Assembly (NCBI GenBank): GCA_020630525.1
Contig: JAHDBF010000011.1
Coordinates: forward strand, 1 to 38,155
Reading direction: 5' to 3'
Length of the DNA stretch: 38,155 bases
DNA from: Saprospiraceae bacterium
Lineage (GTDB): Bacteria; Bacteroidota; Bacteroidia; Chitinophagales; Saprospiraceae
The translations under genes and the position numbers were made by a program. The notes beneath the pieces were generated by a model. That model was given only the letters and a program-made list of their open reading frames with translations, was not told the DNA's origin and did no database searches. Every line of letters starts with the position of its first letter. Position 1 is the stretch's first letter. This document shows positions 1 through 8,113 of the stretch, in pieces.

Positions 1-570
1 ATCTAACATTTTAGCTGCATCATCCATGGCATCATAAAAGTCCTGACCGTAAGCTCGGAGGATGGCATCTTTACAAAATTTGTACATAGGCATCTGGTTC
101 TTTTTACCTAAATCACAAGCTGCAGAACAGATGTCCCATTCATCATAATTTAATGCTTCAAAACCAGTATGCTCGTTTTTAGAAACTCGTATAGGATAAA
201 GATGGCATGAAATCGGTTTATTAAATTCAATTAGGTCATTTTTATAAGCCATTTCGACAGCACAATAGGAAATATCACCTTCTTTGGCAAGAAATACACA
301 AGCGCCATTTTCCATCAAATTGGTGCCTTGTTTTTTGTTGTCTTTATAGAATTGGGTACCTCCATCTGCATTGATTTTTAGGACTGCTTCTTTTGATAGC
401 AAATCCAAAACAACTTTGGGAGGGTTGTGGAAATTTTCAATTTCATCTTTTTCTAATGGAGCACCATAATCACCTTCGTAACAACAAGCGCCTTTACATG
501 CATTTAAGTCGCATTGAAAACGATTTTTAAGCACTTCATCTGAAACCAAAATTTCTTCTATTAGAACCAC
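1..570 (-). CDS. DUF3109 family protein (C-terminus cut by window edge)
   Basis: I translated the minus strand by hand: 190 codons are open from a GTG at 570 to the window edge, so the C-terminus is missing. The start is the only one possible, because an in-frame TAA lies six codons upstream of the GTG. The protein begins VVLIEEILVSDEVL after the start region and carries a CDLNACKGACC cysteine cluster near residue 20, then further cysteines in CVFLAKEGDISYC, ISCHLYPIRV, DICSAACDLG and YKFCKDAI. This pattern is that of DUF3109, a Bacteroidota family related to YkgJ-type putative zinc or iron-sulfur proteins; the biochemical role is unknown. It is transcribed away from the citrate synthase gene. 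Confidence 0.85.
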   Translation of the reverse strand, partial: MVLIEEILVSDEVLKNRFQCDLNACKGACCYEGDYGAPLEKDEIENFHNPPKVVLDLLSKEAVLKINADGGTQFYKDNKKQGTNLMENGACVFLAKEGDISYCAVEMAYKNDLIEFNKPISCHLYPIRVSKNEHTGFEALNYDEWDICSAACDLGKKNQMPMYKFCKDAILRAYGQDFYDAMDDAAKMLD

Positions 571-875
571 AGATTCTTTTTTATTTTAACAATTAATATT
601 TTCTCAAATATGTTGAAATATTCCTAAAAATGAGCTTGAATTTCAGTTAGTTAAGCCAATTTCAATCCAACATGGCTGACATTTAATTTGTTTTTAAATA
701 AATTAACTTATCAAGCGTATTTTATGCATCCAAATTATCTATAAAAATTGTATTTTCGGGCAAATTGCTAAAACAGTATTAAAAGTTTCAATTTTTATTG
801 TTATTTGCTTACTGGTTTTAATAAATTTTATACCCAGAACATAATTTAAAATAAACAGAAACCCTAGTAAATTAA
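571..875. other. Divergent intergenic region between DUF3109 gene and gltA
   Basis: These 305 bases hold no plausible gene or RNA. They are very AT-rich and must contain the promoters of both flanking genes. The nearest match to the Bacteroidota -7 element for gltA is TATTTTCG at 751-758, one base off TAnnTTTG and about 118 bases ahead of the start, so the assignment is weak. Confidence 0.5.
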
Positions 876-2183
876 ATGGATAGATTAAAACAAAAATTCT
901 TTGAAAAGTCTTCTCAATTAAAGACTGAAATTAAATCATTTTTAAAGGAAAATGGTGGTACTAAAGTAGATGAAGTAAAAGCGAGCCAAGTGTTCGGTGG
1001 AATGCGAGGAGTGAAGAGTATGATATGGGAAACTTCAGCGCTTGATGCACACGAAGGAATTAGATTTAGAGGTAAATCAATCCCTGAATTAAAAGAATTA
1101 TTGCCAGCAAGAGAAGGATGTAAAGAACCATTGCCAGAAGGTTTATTTTGGTTGATGCTTGTTGATGAAATTCCTACTCAAGAAGATGTAGATTGGTTAT
1201 CAAACGAATGGGAAAAAAGAGCTGACGTTCCTAAAAGTGTATATGCAGTATTAGATGCATTGGCTCCAGATACGCACCCGATGACCCAATTTATCATGGG
1301 AATCAGTGCACTACAAGTTGACAGCGTTTTCGCTAAAAGATATGCAGAGGGCATGAGCAAAAACGACTATTGGGATGCTACTTATGAAGACACTATGAAT
1401 CTTATCGCAAGATTACCAGTAGTTGCCGCGTACATCTATAGAAGAAAATATAAAAACAACGAACATATCGCCGCAGATAAGAGCCTTGATTGGGCTGGAA
1501 ATTTTGCACATATGTTGGGAATAGAAGGTGCTGACTTCAAATCTTTAATGAGATTGTACCTAACTATTCATGCAGATCATGAAGGCGGAAACGCATCTGC
1601 ACATACAGTACACTTGGTTAATTCTACGTTGAGCGATGTTTATTTATCATTTGCAGGAGGTATGTGCTCATTAGCTGGACCATTGCATGGATTGGCAAAT
1701 CAAGAAGTAATTAAATGGATATTTGCGATGACAGAAAGTTTAGGTACAACTAAGCCGACTAAAGAGCAGATCGCTGGATATGTAGAAAAGACATTGGCAG
1801 AAGGCAGAGTAATTCCAGGTTATGGACACGCTGTTTTACGTCAGCCAGATCCAAGATTTACTGCACAAAAAGTATTTGCAGAAGAGTATATCAAAGATTC
1901 TGATTATGTAGATATCGTTTGGAAATTGTTCGATACTGTACCAGAAATTTTGGGTGGCTTAGGTAAAGTTAAAAATCCATGGCCAAATGTAGATGCACAC
2001 TCTGGAGCAATATTGGTGCATTATGGACTTAAGGAGTATGAATTTTATACCGTATTATTTGGAGTATCAAGAGCGTTGGGAGTATTGGCAGCATCATGTT
2101 GGTCTAGGGCATTCGGTATGCCATTAGAAAGACCAAAATCTGTGACTTACGCTTTTATGAAAGATGCAATTCTTAACGCATAA
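876..2183 (+). CDS. gltA: Citrate synthase, mitochondrial type
   Basis: Condenses oxaloacetate and acetyl-CoA to citrate, the first step of the TCA cycle. The 435-residue protein carries all three catalytic residues: His271 in GPLHGLANQE, His318 in PGYGHAVLR and Asp373 in NPWPNVDAHSG, lying almost at the positions of pig heart enzyme (274, 320, 375). Other blocks typical of the mitochondrial type are FGGMRG (40-45), IRFRGKSIPE, EEPLPEGLFWL-like residues near 84-93, HADHEGGN (232-239) and FGVSRALGVLA (395-405). This is the dimeric eukaryote-like type I family, not the NADH-inhibited hexameric type II common in Gram-negatives. It is complete, without a targeting peptide. The ATG at 876 fits the family's N-terminus. 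gcvH follows after 12 bases and is probably cotranscribed. Confidence 0.97.
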   Translation: MDRLKQKFFEKSSQLKTEIKSFLKENGGTKVDEVKASQVFGGMRGVKSMIWETSALDAHEGIRFRGKSIPELKELLPAREGCKEPLPEGLFWLMLVDEIPTQEDVDWLSNEWEKRADVPKSVYAVLDALAPDTHPMTQFIMGISALQVDSVFAKRYAEGMSKNDYWDATYEDTMNLIARLPVVAAYIYRRKYKNNEHIAADKSLDWAGNFAHMLGIEGADFKSLMRLYLTIHADHEGGNASAHTVHLVNSTLSDVYLSFAGGMCSLAGPLHGLANQEVIKWIFAMTESLGTTKPTKEQIAGYVEKTLAEGRVIPGYGHAVLRQPDPRFTAQKVFAEEYIKDSDYVDIVWKLFDTVPEILGGLGKVKNPWPNVDAHSGAILVHYGLKEYEFYTVLFGVSRALGVLAASCWSRAFGMPLERPKSVTYAFMKDAILNA

Positions 2184-2195
2184 AAATATATTACA

Positions 2196-2582
2196 TTGAT
2201 TCCTGAAAATTTAAAATTTACCAAAGAACACGAGTGGGTAAGTATTGAAGATGGTGTTGCCACTATTGGAGTTACAGATTTTGCTCAGAGCGAATTGGGA
2301 GAAATCGTATATGTAGAAGTAGAAACTGTCGGTGAAACGATCGAAAAAGGTGAAGTTTTTGGCACGGTAGAAGCTGTAAAAACTACCTCAGACTTGTTTA
2401 TGCCGATCACCGGTGAAGTCATAGAATTCAATAGCAAATTGGATGAAAATGATGGTGATGAACCTGGGTTAATAAATTCTGATCCTTACGGAGATGGGTG
2501 GATTGTTAAAATTAGGATTTCTGAGCCAGATGCAGATCATGACTTAATGGATCATGATGCGTATAAAAATTTAATTTCATAA
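2196..2582 (+). CDS. gcvH: Glycine cleavage system H protein
   Basis: Lipoyl carrier that shuttles the aminomethyl group between the P, T and L proteins of glycine cleavage in the cytoplasm. The 128 residues contain KFTKEHEWV at 7-15 and the lipoylation motif GTVEAVKTTSD, with the modified lysine at residue 62. The start is a TTG at 2196, giving IPENLKFTKEHEW with the length expected of the family; no ATG lies in frame near it. It follows gltA by 12 bases. The other glycine cleavage genes are not in the window. gcvH followed by a VanZ-like gene and tonB is a gene order I recognise from other Bacteroidota. Confidence 0.97.
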   Translation: MIPENLKFTKEHEWVSIEDGVATIGVTDFAQSELGEIVYVEVETVGETIEKGEVFGTVEAVKTTSDLFMPITGEVIEFNSKLDENDGDEPGLINSDPYGDGWIVKIRISEPDADHDLMDHDAYKNLIS

Positions 2583-2627
2583 AAATTAAGTCTTCCGCAC
2601 ACCAATAATTAATTTAATCGCATCAAT

Positions 2628-2981
2628 ATGAATAATAGCTTAGGAAAGATCATTTTCTTTAGCTATTGTTTACTATTAATGGGAACTTTACTAGCTCCAT
2701 CTTCCAATATTCCTAAAGTGGAAATCATTGGATTCGATAAATTAGCTCACGTGATTGTATTCGGAATTCTAAGCTTTTTAATGTTAAAGTTTTGGTTTCG
2801 AAATGAGTCAGATAGAAAATCAATAAGTTATACATTTTACTTTTCTGTCAGCTATGGAATTTTATTAGAAATTCTTCAAAGAAGTTCGTTTTCCCAAAGA
2901 GAATTTGATATTTTTGATTTATGTGCCAATATTATTGGTGCAATTGCAGGAATTACTGTTTTTTTAATTTTTAAAAAGTAA
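2628..2981 (+). CDS. VanZ-like family membrane protein
   Basis: A 117-residue protein with about four predicted membrane helices: residues 5-24, 38-56, 66-84 and 97-115. The segment FDKLAHVIVFGILSF and the C-terminal block LLEILQRSSFSQREFD followed by DLCANIIGAIAG match the VanZ-like family (PF04892), which is named for a teicoplanin-resistance protein but has no firm biochemical function. It starts at an ATG 45 bases after gcvH and ends 6 bases before tonB, so it is very likely cotranscribed and possibly translationally coupled with tonB. Confidence 0.85.
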   Translation: MNNSLGKIIFFSYCLLLMGTLLAPSSNIPKVEIIGFDKLAHVIVFGILSFLMLKFWFRNESDRKSISYTFYFSVSYGILLEILQRSSFSQREFDIFDLCANIIGAIAGITVFLIFKK

Positions 2982-2987
2982 AAATAT

Positions 2988-3914
2988 ATGAGTGATATAT
3001 CACTTACGGGCATGACCGTTTTGCTTTTGTTCATAGCTCTTTTTGTGCTTGTGATCGGAATCATCTTATTTTTTAAATCCAGTTTAAAATCTAAGAGCAA
3101 TTCTGACTTAAAGGAAAAATATGCTGACCATAAGTGGGCTTCTCCGCTCACCGCTAGGAATAAGTATCCCGATGTCAATGTTTTTAGTCTTACTAAGCCA
3201 GTATTTTTATTCGGTTTGGCAAGTGCGTTAGCGATGACATTGTTCGCTTTCAGTTGGACTGAATATGAAACCAAATTAGATTTGGATGTTGATGCGCTTT
3301 TGGAAATGGATGAGGAAATCGAAATCGAACCACCAAGAACAAAAGAACCTCCACCGCCACCGCCACCGCCACCACCACCAGTGATCGAGGAAGTTCCGGA
3401 AGAAGAAATCGAAGAAGAGGATGAACCTGTGTTCGAATCTATGGATGTAGAAGAAGAAACAGTGATCGAAGAACCAGAGCCAGTGGTAGAAGAAGCGCCG
3501 CCACCACCTCCTCCGCCGCCGCCACCACCGCCAGAAGAGGAAGAAATCTTTAAGGTAGTGGAGCAGATGCCTAGATTTCCTGGCTGTGAAAACACTGGAG
3601 GCTCTAACCAAGAGAAAGAAAAATGTGCTCAAGAAAAGATGCTACAATACATCTACAAAAACCTAAAATACCCTGCAATAGCAAGAGAAAATGGCGTAGA
3701 AGGTATGTGCGTAATACAGTTTGAGGTAGATAAAAAAGGTGCAATCGCAGGTGCTAAAATAGTAAGAGATATAGGCGCTGGATGTGGTGAAGCTGCACTA
3801 AAAGTAGTAAATGGAATGAATAATTTACCTGAAAAATGGACACCTGGAAAACAAAGAGGTAGAAACGTGAGGGTATTATATACATTACCAGTAAGATTTA
3901 AACTAGAAGGATAA
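2988..3914 (+). CDS. tonB: Energy transducer TonB with an extra N-terminal membrane helix
   Basis: Transmits proton-motive force from ExbBD to outer-membrane TonB-dependent transporters. The 308-residue chain has a first hydrophobic helix at about 9-29, a Lys-rich stretch at 30-60, the usual TonB anchor at 70-90 followed by WTEYETKLDLD, then a Pro/Glu-rich periplasmic spacer with runs of 11 prolines (121-131) and 12 prolines (171-182), and a C-terminal TonB domain from about 190 (RFPGCE, YPAIARENGVEG, VLYTLPVRFKLEG). Cys200 and Cys213 may pair. Most TonB proteins have only one helix; positive charges between the two helices suggest a hairpin with the loop in the cytoplasm. No later methionine would give a one-helix start with the full anchor. 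The gene ends just ahead of a strong terminator. Confidence 0.92.
   Translation: MSDISLTGMTVLLLFIALFVLVIGIILFFKSSLKSKSNSDLKEKYADHKWASPLTARNKYPDVNVFSLTKPVFLFGLASALAMTLFAFSWTEYETKLDLDVDALLEMDEEIEIEPPRTKEPPPPPPPPPPPVIEEVPEEEIEEEDEPVFESMDVEEETVIEEPEPVVEEAPPPPPPPPPPPPEEEEIFKVVEQMPRFPGCENTGGSNQEKEKCAQEKMLQYIYKNLKYPAIARENGVEGMCVIQFEVDKKGAIAGAKIVRDIGAGCGEAALKVVNGMNNLPEKWTPGKQRGRNVRVLYTLPVRFKLEG
3348..3380 (+). repeat. CCN triplet repeat encoding 11 prolines in tonB
   Basis: Eleven successive proline codons, partly as a CCACCG hexamer repeated three times and then four CCA codons. The short perfect repeat could slip during replication and change the length of the periplasmic spacer without a frameshift if it moves by whole codons. 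Confidence 0.9.
3498..3533 (+). repeat. CCN triplet repeat encoding 12 prolines in tonB
   Basis: Twelve successive proline codons using CCG, CCA and CCT in mixed order, so it is less prone to slippage than the first tract. The two tracts are separated by a Glu-rich spacer of 39 residues. Confidence 0.9.
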
Positions 3915-3931
3915 TTTTTCCTTTCTATGTT

Positions 3932-3966
3932 AAAAAAGCGCATTACTTAGTGATGCGCTTTTTTTT
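3932..3966 (+). terminator. Intrinsic terminator after tonB
   Basis: AAAAAGCGCAT and ATGCGCTTTTT form a perfect 11-base stem, extended by three inner pairs (one wobble) around a TTA loop, and the descending arm runs into a T tract. It lies 18 bases after the tonB stop and closes the gltA-gcvH-VanZ-tonB unit. The A-rich left arm would allow some function in the opposite direction. Confidence 0.9.
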
Positions 3967-4048
3967 ATGTCCATTTTTATGCCTTAACCTCATTCAGAAT
4001 AACTAATTAAGCGACTATTGCGTTACATAAGTTGAACAAGCATTAACT

Positions 4049-5854
4049 ATGAAATATTTATATACACTAATAATATTCCTGCTTAGCCTTTCTCTTTTTA
4101 GCCAAGACCCTAATTTGGCAAAAGAATACTATTTATCTGGTGAATATGAAAAAGCTGCCATTCAGTATTATAAATTGTATGAAAAATCAAATTTCAAAAC
4201 AGAATATTACTTTACGCAATACATCCAATGCTTATTAGCAGATGAAAACTATACACAAGCAGAAAAAGACATCAAAGATCAAATCAAAAAAAGACCACAA
4301 GATGTACAACTCTATGTAACTTATGGAAACCTATATGAAAGTCAATATTTACCAGAAAAGGCGGATAAAGAATTTAGAAGAGCGATAGATAATTTACCTA
4401 ATGATAGAGGTGTCATCCAAAAATTAGGTTCTGCCTTCGTAAGACTTACTAAATATGACCTAGCAGAAGAAGCTTATTTAAAAGGATCGAAACTACTCAA
4501 TGACGAAAATATATTTGCCTATTATTTAGCTGATTTATACCGTAGAAAAGGAGATACAAAACAAATGATTAAGTATTACCTATTAACGGCAGGTAAAAAT
4601 GCAGGTATGATTAACAATCTTAAAACCAATTTCCAGCGATATTTAACTACTCCAGAACAATATGACGAACTGAAACTACAGCTTTTTGAAAAATCCCAAA
4701 ACGAACCTTCAAACCTGATGTATCAAGAGTTACTTGAGTGGCTTTATATCCAGCAAGAGAATTACAATAAGGCATTTGCTATTGCAAGATCCTTAGACAT
4801 TCAAAGCGAAGCAGATGGTGCAAAAGTGATGAATATTGGAAGAGTAGCATCTAATGCAAAAGATTACAATACAGCTGTAAAAGCATTTGAATATATTACT
4901 GAAGAGAAAGGTTCTCTCAATACATATTATTTTGATGCAAAAAACGAGTTGCTAACCACCAAACGTAAAAAGTTACTACAGAATTACAATTATACATCTG
5001 CAGATATGGACAGTCTCAGCATGGAGTACAAAGTTTTTCTTGATGAATTTGGGATAAACACAAGAACTGCTTATATCACAAAACAATATGGAGATTTCTT
5101 AGCTATTTATAAAAATGATCTTCCAGAAGCAACAAAAGTATTAACCAATCTTGTAGAGATGAAAGGCTTAAACAAACATGTGATTGCTAACGCTAAACTG
5201 AGTCTTGCGGATTACTTATTAATGCAAGGTGACATCTGGGAGTCGACATTGTATTATAGTCAAGTAGATAAAGAATTTAAAGAGGAGTTTCTAGGAGAGC
5301 AAGCCAGATTCAAGAATGCATTATTGTCATACTACAATGGAGATTTTGAATGGGCGCAAGCGCAATTTGATATTTTAAAATCTGCAACTTCTAGATTAAT
5401 TTCTAATGACGCGATTGACCTTTCGGTATTTATTATGGATAATTTAAATCTTGACACAACAGCTGTACCATTAAAAATGTATGCAGAAGCTGATTTGTTG
5501 GTATTCCAAAATAAGTTTGATCAGGCATTTGGGAAACTGGATTCTATTATGGTTTTATTTCCAGAACATTCTTTAGATGATGACATCGCATACACTAAAG
5601 CCAATATTTTCCAGAAACTAAAACAATATGACAAAGCAGTAGAATCCTATAATTTTATCATCGAAAAATATCCAGAAGAGGTAAGGGCAGACAATGCAAT
5701 TTTTGAATTGGCAGAACTCTATGACAATGTATTACAAGACGATGCTGCTGCAGAAAAGCTATATGAAAAACTCTTTTTGGATTACTCCAATAGTACTTTT
5801 GCGGTAGAATCTAGGAAGCGGTATCGGATTATGCGTGGGGATGATATACAGTAG
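4049..5854 (+). CDS. Secreted tetratricopeptide-repeat protein
   Basis: A 601-residue protein with a signal peptide (MKYLYTLIIFLLSLSLFSQ, cleavage probably after residue 18 or 19) followed by helical repeats along its whole length. TPR-like units are clear at the start (AKEYYLSGEYEKAAIQYYKL, then YTQAEKDIKDQIKKRPQDVQ) and at the end (KLKQYDKAVESYNFIIEKYP, then ADNAIFELAELYDNVLQDD). It is probably periplasmic and a scaffold for protein contacts. No enzymatic motif is visible. It resembles the TPR proteins encoded widely in Bacteroidota, some of which work in envelope assembly, but I cannot name a specific partner. It stands alone between the tonB terminator and a 150-base gap. Confidence 0.82.
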   Translation: MKYLYTLIIFLLSLSLFSQDPNLAKEYYLSGEYEKAAIQYYKLYEKSNFKTEYYFTQYIQCLLADENYTQAEKDIKDQIKKRPQDVQLYVTYGNLYESQYLPEKADKEFRRAIDNLPNDRGVIQKLGSAFVRLTKYDLAEEAYLKGSKLLNDENIFAYYLADLYRRKGDTKQMIKYYLLTAGKNAGMINNLKTNFQRYLTTPEQYDELKLQLFEKSQNEPSNLMYQELLEWLYIQQENYNKAFAIARSLDIQSEADGAKVMNIGRVASNAKDYNTAVKAFEYITEEKGSLNTYYFDAKNELLTTKRKKLLQNYNYTSADMDSLSMEYKVFLDEFGINTRTAYITKQYGDFLAIYKNDLPEATKVLTNLVEMKGLNKHVIANAKLSLADYLLMQGDIWESTLYYSQVDKEFKEEFLGEQARFKNALLSYYNGDFEWAQAQFDILKSATSRLISNDAIDLSVFIMDNLNLDTTAVPLKMYAEADLLVFQNKFDQAFGKLDSIMVLFPEHSLDDDIAYTKANIFQKLKQYDKAVESYNFIIEKYPEEVRADNAIFELAELYDNVLQDDAAAEKLYEKLFLDYSNSTFAVESRKRYRIMRGDDIQ

Positions 5855-6004
5855 TCACTAATTGCAATCAATAATTCAATACGATCCTGGAAAAGCAATT
5901 CGAATTTTACCTTATGGTATTTTGATTAATCAAACGGAAGATTGAAATTTCATTCCTGCTGATATGGATTTTAAACATTATCCAATCTTATTGCTTTATA
6001 GTAT

Positions 6005-6823
6005 ATGCAAATCAGAAAACAACTAACCCTACTAATCTCTTCTCTATTTCCTAATAAGTTTGCAGATATAGCTTTGAGCAAACTAGGCAATCCGCAAATT
6101 GTTAAGCTCAGACAAAACGAAGAAATTACGCTAAATAAAGCAACCCAAAATAATATTCCATTTAAAGGTTTCTCTCTTAAAACATATCATTGGAAAGGAA
6201 ATGGTGACACCATTCTTTTGATCCATGGATGGGAAGGTCAAGCTGGAAATTTCTCTGACCTTATCGAAAAGTTAATAACACTCAATTATAATATTTATGC
6301 ATTTGATGCGCCAGCACATGGATATAGTAGTAAAGGAGAAACAAGTATTTCAGATTTTACAGAGTCAGTAGGACTAATGATTGAAAAGTCGAATGCTAAA
6401 AAATTAATTAGTCATTCTTTTGGTGGTGTGGCAACTACATATGCACTATTTAAAAACCAACATTTGCACATTGATAAATATGCATTATTAACTACGCCAG
6501 ATAAATTTACTGAGAGAATAGATGATGTTATACAACAAGTAGGCATTGCAAACAACGTAAAAGAAATACTTATCAGTAAACTAAAAGAAACAGTTGGTAC
6601 TGACCTGGACATGCTAAGTGTAAGTGAATTTGTCAAAAATATTAATGTAGCTAAAGCGCTTATTATCCATGATAAAAATGATATGTTGATTCCAATTGAA
6701 AGATCGCTAAACGTACATCACAACTGGAATGAATCTGAATTTATTACTATTGAAGGTACTGGACATTTTCGTATTTTACGCACAGAAAGTGTGATAAATC
6801 AAGTTGTAGATTTTCTAAACTAA
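6005..6823 (+). CDS. Alpha/beta hydrolase
   Basis: A 272-residue cytoplasmic alpha/beta-hydrolase fold protein of unknown substrate. The full catalytic triad is visible: nucleophile Ser138 in SHSFGG, acid Asp226 in HDKNDMLIP and His254 in GTGHFRIL. The oxyanion loop is LLIHGWEGQAGNF and the turn DAPAHGYSS follows beta-strand 4. The nucleophile elbow reads SHSFG rather than the usual GxSxG, which is a common variant. No signal peptide. A second, unrelated hydrolase follows 63 bases downstream. The substrate could be a small ester or a thioester; the sequence does not decide. Confidence 0.88.
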   Translation: MQIRKQLTLLISSLFPNKFADIALSKLGNPQIVKLRQNEEITLNKATQNNIPFKGFSLKTYHWKGNGDTILLIHGWEGQAGNFSDLIEKLITLNYNIYAFDAPAHGYSSKGETSISDFTESVGLMIEKSNAKKLISHSFGGVATTYALFKNQHLHIDKYALLTTPDKFTERIDDVIQQVGIANNVKEILISKLKETVGTDLDMLSVSEFVKNINVAKALIIHDKNDMLIPIERSLNVHHNWNESEFITIEGTGHFRILRTESVINQVVDFLN

Positions 6824-6886
6824 GTTATATCAAAAGAAAATTTATGCATATATTTTCAACCACAACTTTCTACCATATTTATAACA

Positions 6887-8092
6887 ATGAATAACTCAAA
6901 TATCAACATTGCTGAATTGCGGGGAATAATAAAATTATGCTCAGAAGCAACTATAGGATTAAGTGATTTAACAGAAGAGATTCACCAGCGTATTTTATCA
7001 CCGTCATTTATCCCTAAAAACCCTATTAGCAATACTGCATCAAAGATTACTAGTACTATCTATAAAGGTATAAAACTCAGTACAAAAATAGCATCAGCAA
7101 GTATTGATAACTCATTGGGGTTTATAAATCAGCATATTGGGATTACGCCATCATTTAATGACAAGAATGATTACTTAAGTATCCTAAATGGAATTATAGG
7201 TGATCATCTTCAGAAAACAGACAATTCATTGGCTATTCCAATGCATCTTAAAGTGGGTGAAAAATTACTAACACTTGAAACAAATGAACTTAAAAAAATA
7301 ATCCCAAACCCTAAAAACAAAATCTTGCTTATGGTTCATGGCTTGTGCATGAATGACTCAAAGTGGACCAGAGAAAATCACAATCATGGATCGAAGATTG
7401 CGGAGGAGTTGGAATATGATGTTGTGTACTTAAATTACAATAGCGGATTACATATCTCCACTAATGGACAAAAACTAAACAATACATTAGAAAGTTTAGT
7501 CGCCTTGTGGCCAGTGTCAATAAAAGAGATCTCTATAATCGGACATAGTATGGGTGGATTGGTTTCGAGGAGTGCAATACGGTATGGTCAAAAACAAAAA
7601 AGCAAATGGCTTAAATCGTTGAAAAATATCGCTTTTTTAGGAACACCTCATCTTGGTGCTCCATTAGAGAAATTAGGGAATCATGTAAATCATATTTTAG
7701 ATTCATTTATGATAACAAAGCCTATTGCAAAATTGGCAAAATTGAGAAGTGACGGTATTAAAGATCTACGCTATGGAAACATAGTTGATGCAGATTGGAA
7801 AAAGAAGGAAAATTCTCAACAAAAAGCAAATGAAAAAACAATTGTCCAATTACCAAAAAACATAAATTGCTTTAGTATCGCTGCAAATATTAGTAAAGAA
7901 AATAATTTAAAAACAAGATTAGTAGGTGATGGCTTAGTCCAAATATCCAGTGCATTGGGTCAAAGCAGAAATAAGCATAATTGTCTTAACTTTAAGGAAA
8001 ATAATACTGCAATAATTTATAATACCAATCATAATGAATTATTGAATAATTTAGAAGTTTATGGTAAACTAAAAGATTGGTTTAATAACTAA
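6887..8092 (+). CDS. Lipase-like alpha/beta hydrolase (PGAP1-like fold)
   Basis: A 401-residue protein whose first 135 residues carry no recognisable domain, followed by an alpha/beta-hydrolase core. The core shows ILLMVHGLCMNDSKW (oxyanion), the nucleophile Ser221 in GHSMGGLV, and FLGTPHLGAPLEKLG just after it, a block typical of lipases and PGAP1-like esterases. The catalytic His is probably in the C-terminal TNHNELL. There is no signal peptide, so it may act on internal membrane lipids or storage esters. It has low similarity to the hydrolase just upstream and is not a duplicate. The NTF2-like gene follows after 21 bases. Confidence 0.85.
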   Translation: MNNSNINIAELRGIIKLCSEATIGLSDLTEEIHQRILSPSFIPKNPISNTASKITSTIYKGIKLSTKIASASIDNSLGFINQHIGITPSFNDKNDYLSILNGIIGDHLQKTDNSLAIPMHLKVGEKLLTLETNELKKIIPNPKNKILLMVHGLCMNDSKWTRENHNHGSKIAEELEYDVVYLNYNSGLHISTNGQKLNNTLESLVALWPVSIKEISIIGHSMGGLVSRSAIRYGQKQKSKWLKSLKNIAFLGTPHLGAPLEKLGNHVNHILDSFMITKPIAKLAKLRSDGIKDLRYGNIVDADWKKKENSQQKANEKTIVQLPKNINCFSIAANISKENNLKTRLVGDGLVQISSALGQSRNKHNCLNFKENNTAIIYNTNHNELLNNLEVYGKLKDWFNN

Positions 8093-8113
8093 ATTAAATG
8101 CTAAAAAAGGATC

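Noticed and set aside
2184-2195. Glycine riboswitch ahead of gcvH
   Set aside because: Only 12 bases separate it from gltA, too few for an aptamer.
3340-3540. Repeat array of CRISPR type
   Set aside because: The repeats are proline codons in frame within tonB, with no spacers.
2876-3632. Gly/Ser-rich and Trp/Arg-rich open frames on the minus strand opposite tonB
   Set aside because: They arise from the CCN proline repeats read on the other strand. Their composition follows those repeats, and tonB is well supported.
5855-6004. Possible remnant of a gene: a frame reading DPGKAIRILPYGILINQTED near 5880-5946
   Set aside because: It is under 30 codons, begins after a stop without a start codon and I recognise no family. 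It may be chance; a protein search of the stretch would decide.
6005-8092. Tandem duplication of hydrolase genes
   Set aside because: The nucleophile motifs, lengths and flanking blocks differ; only the fold is shared.
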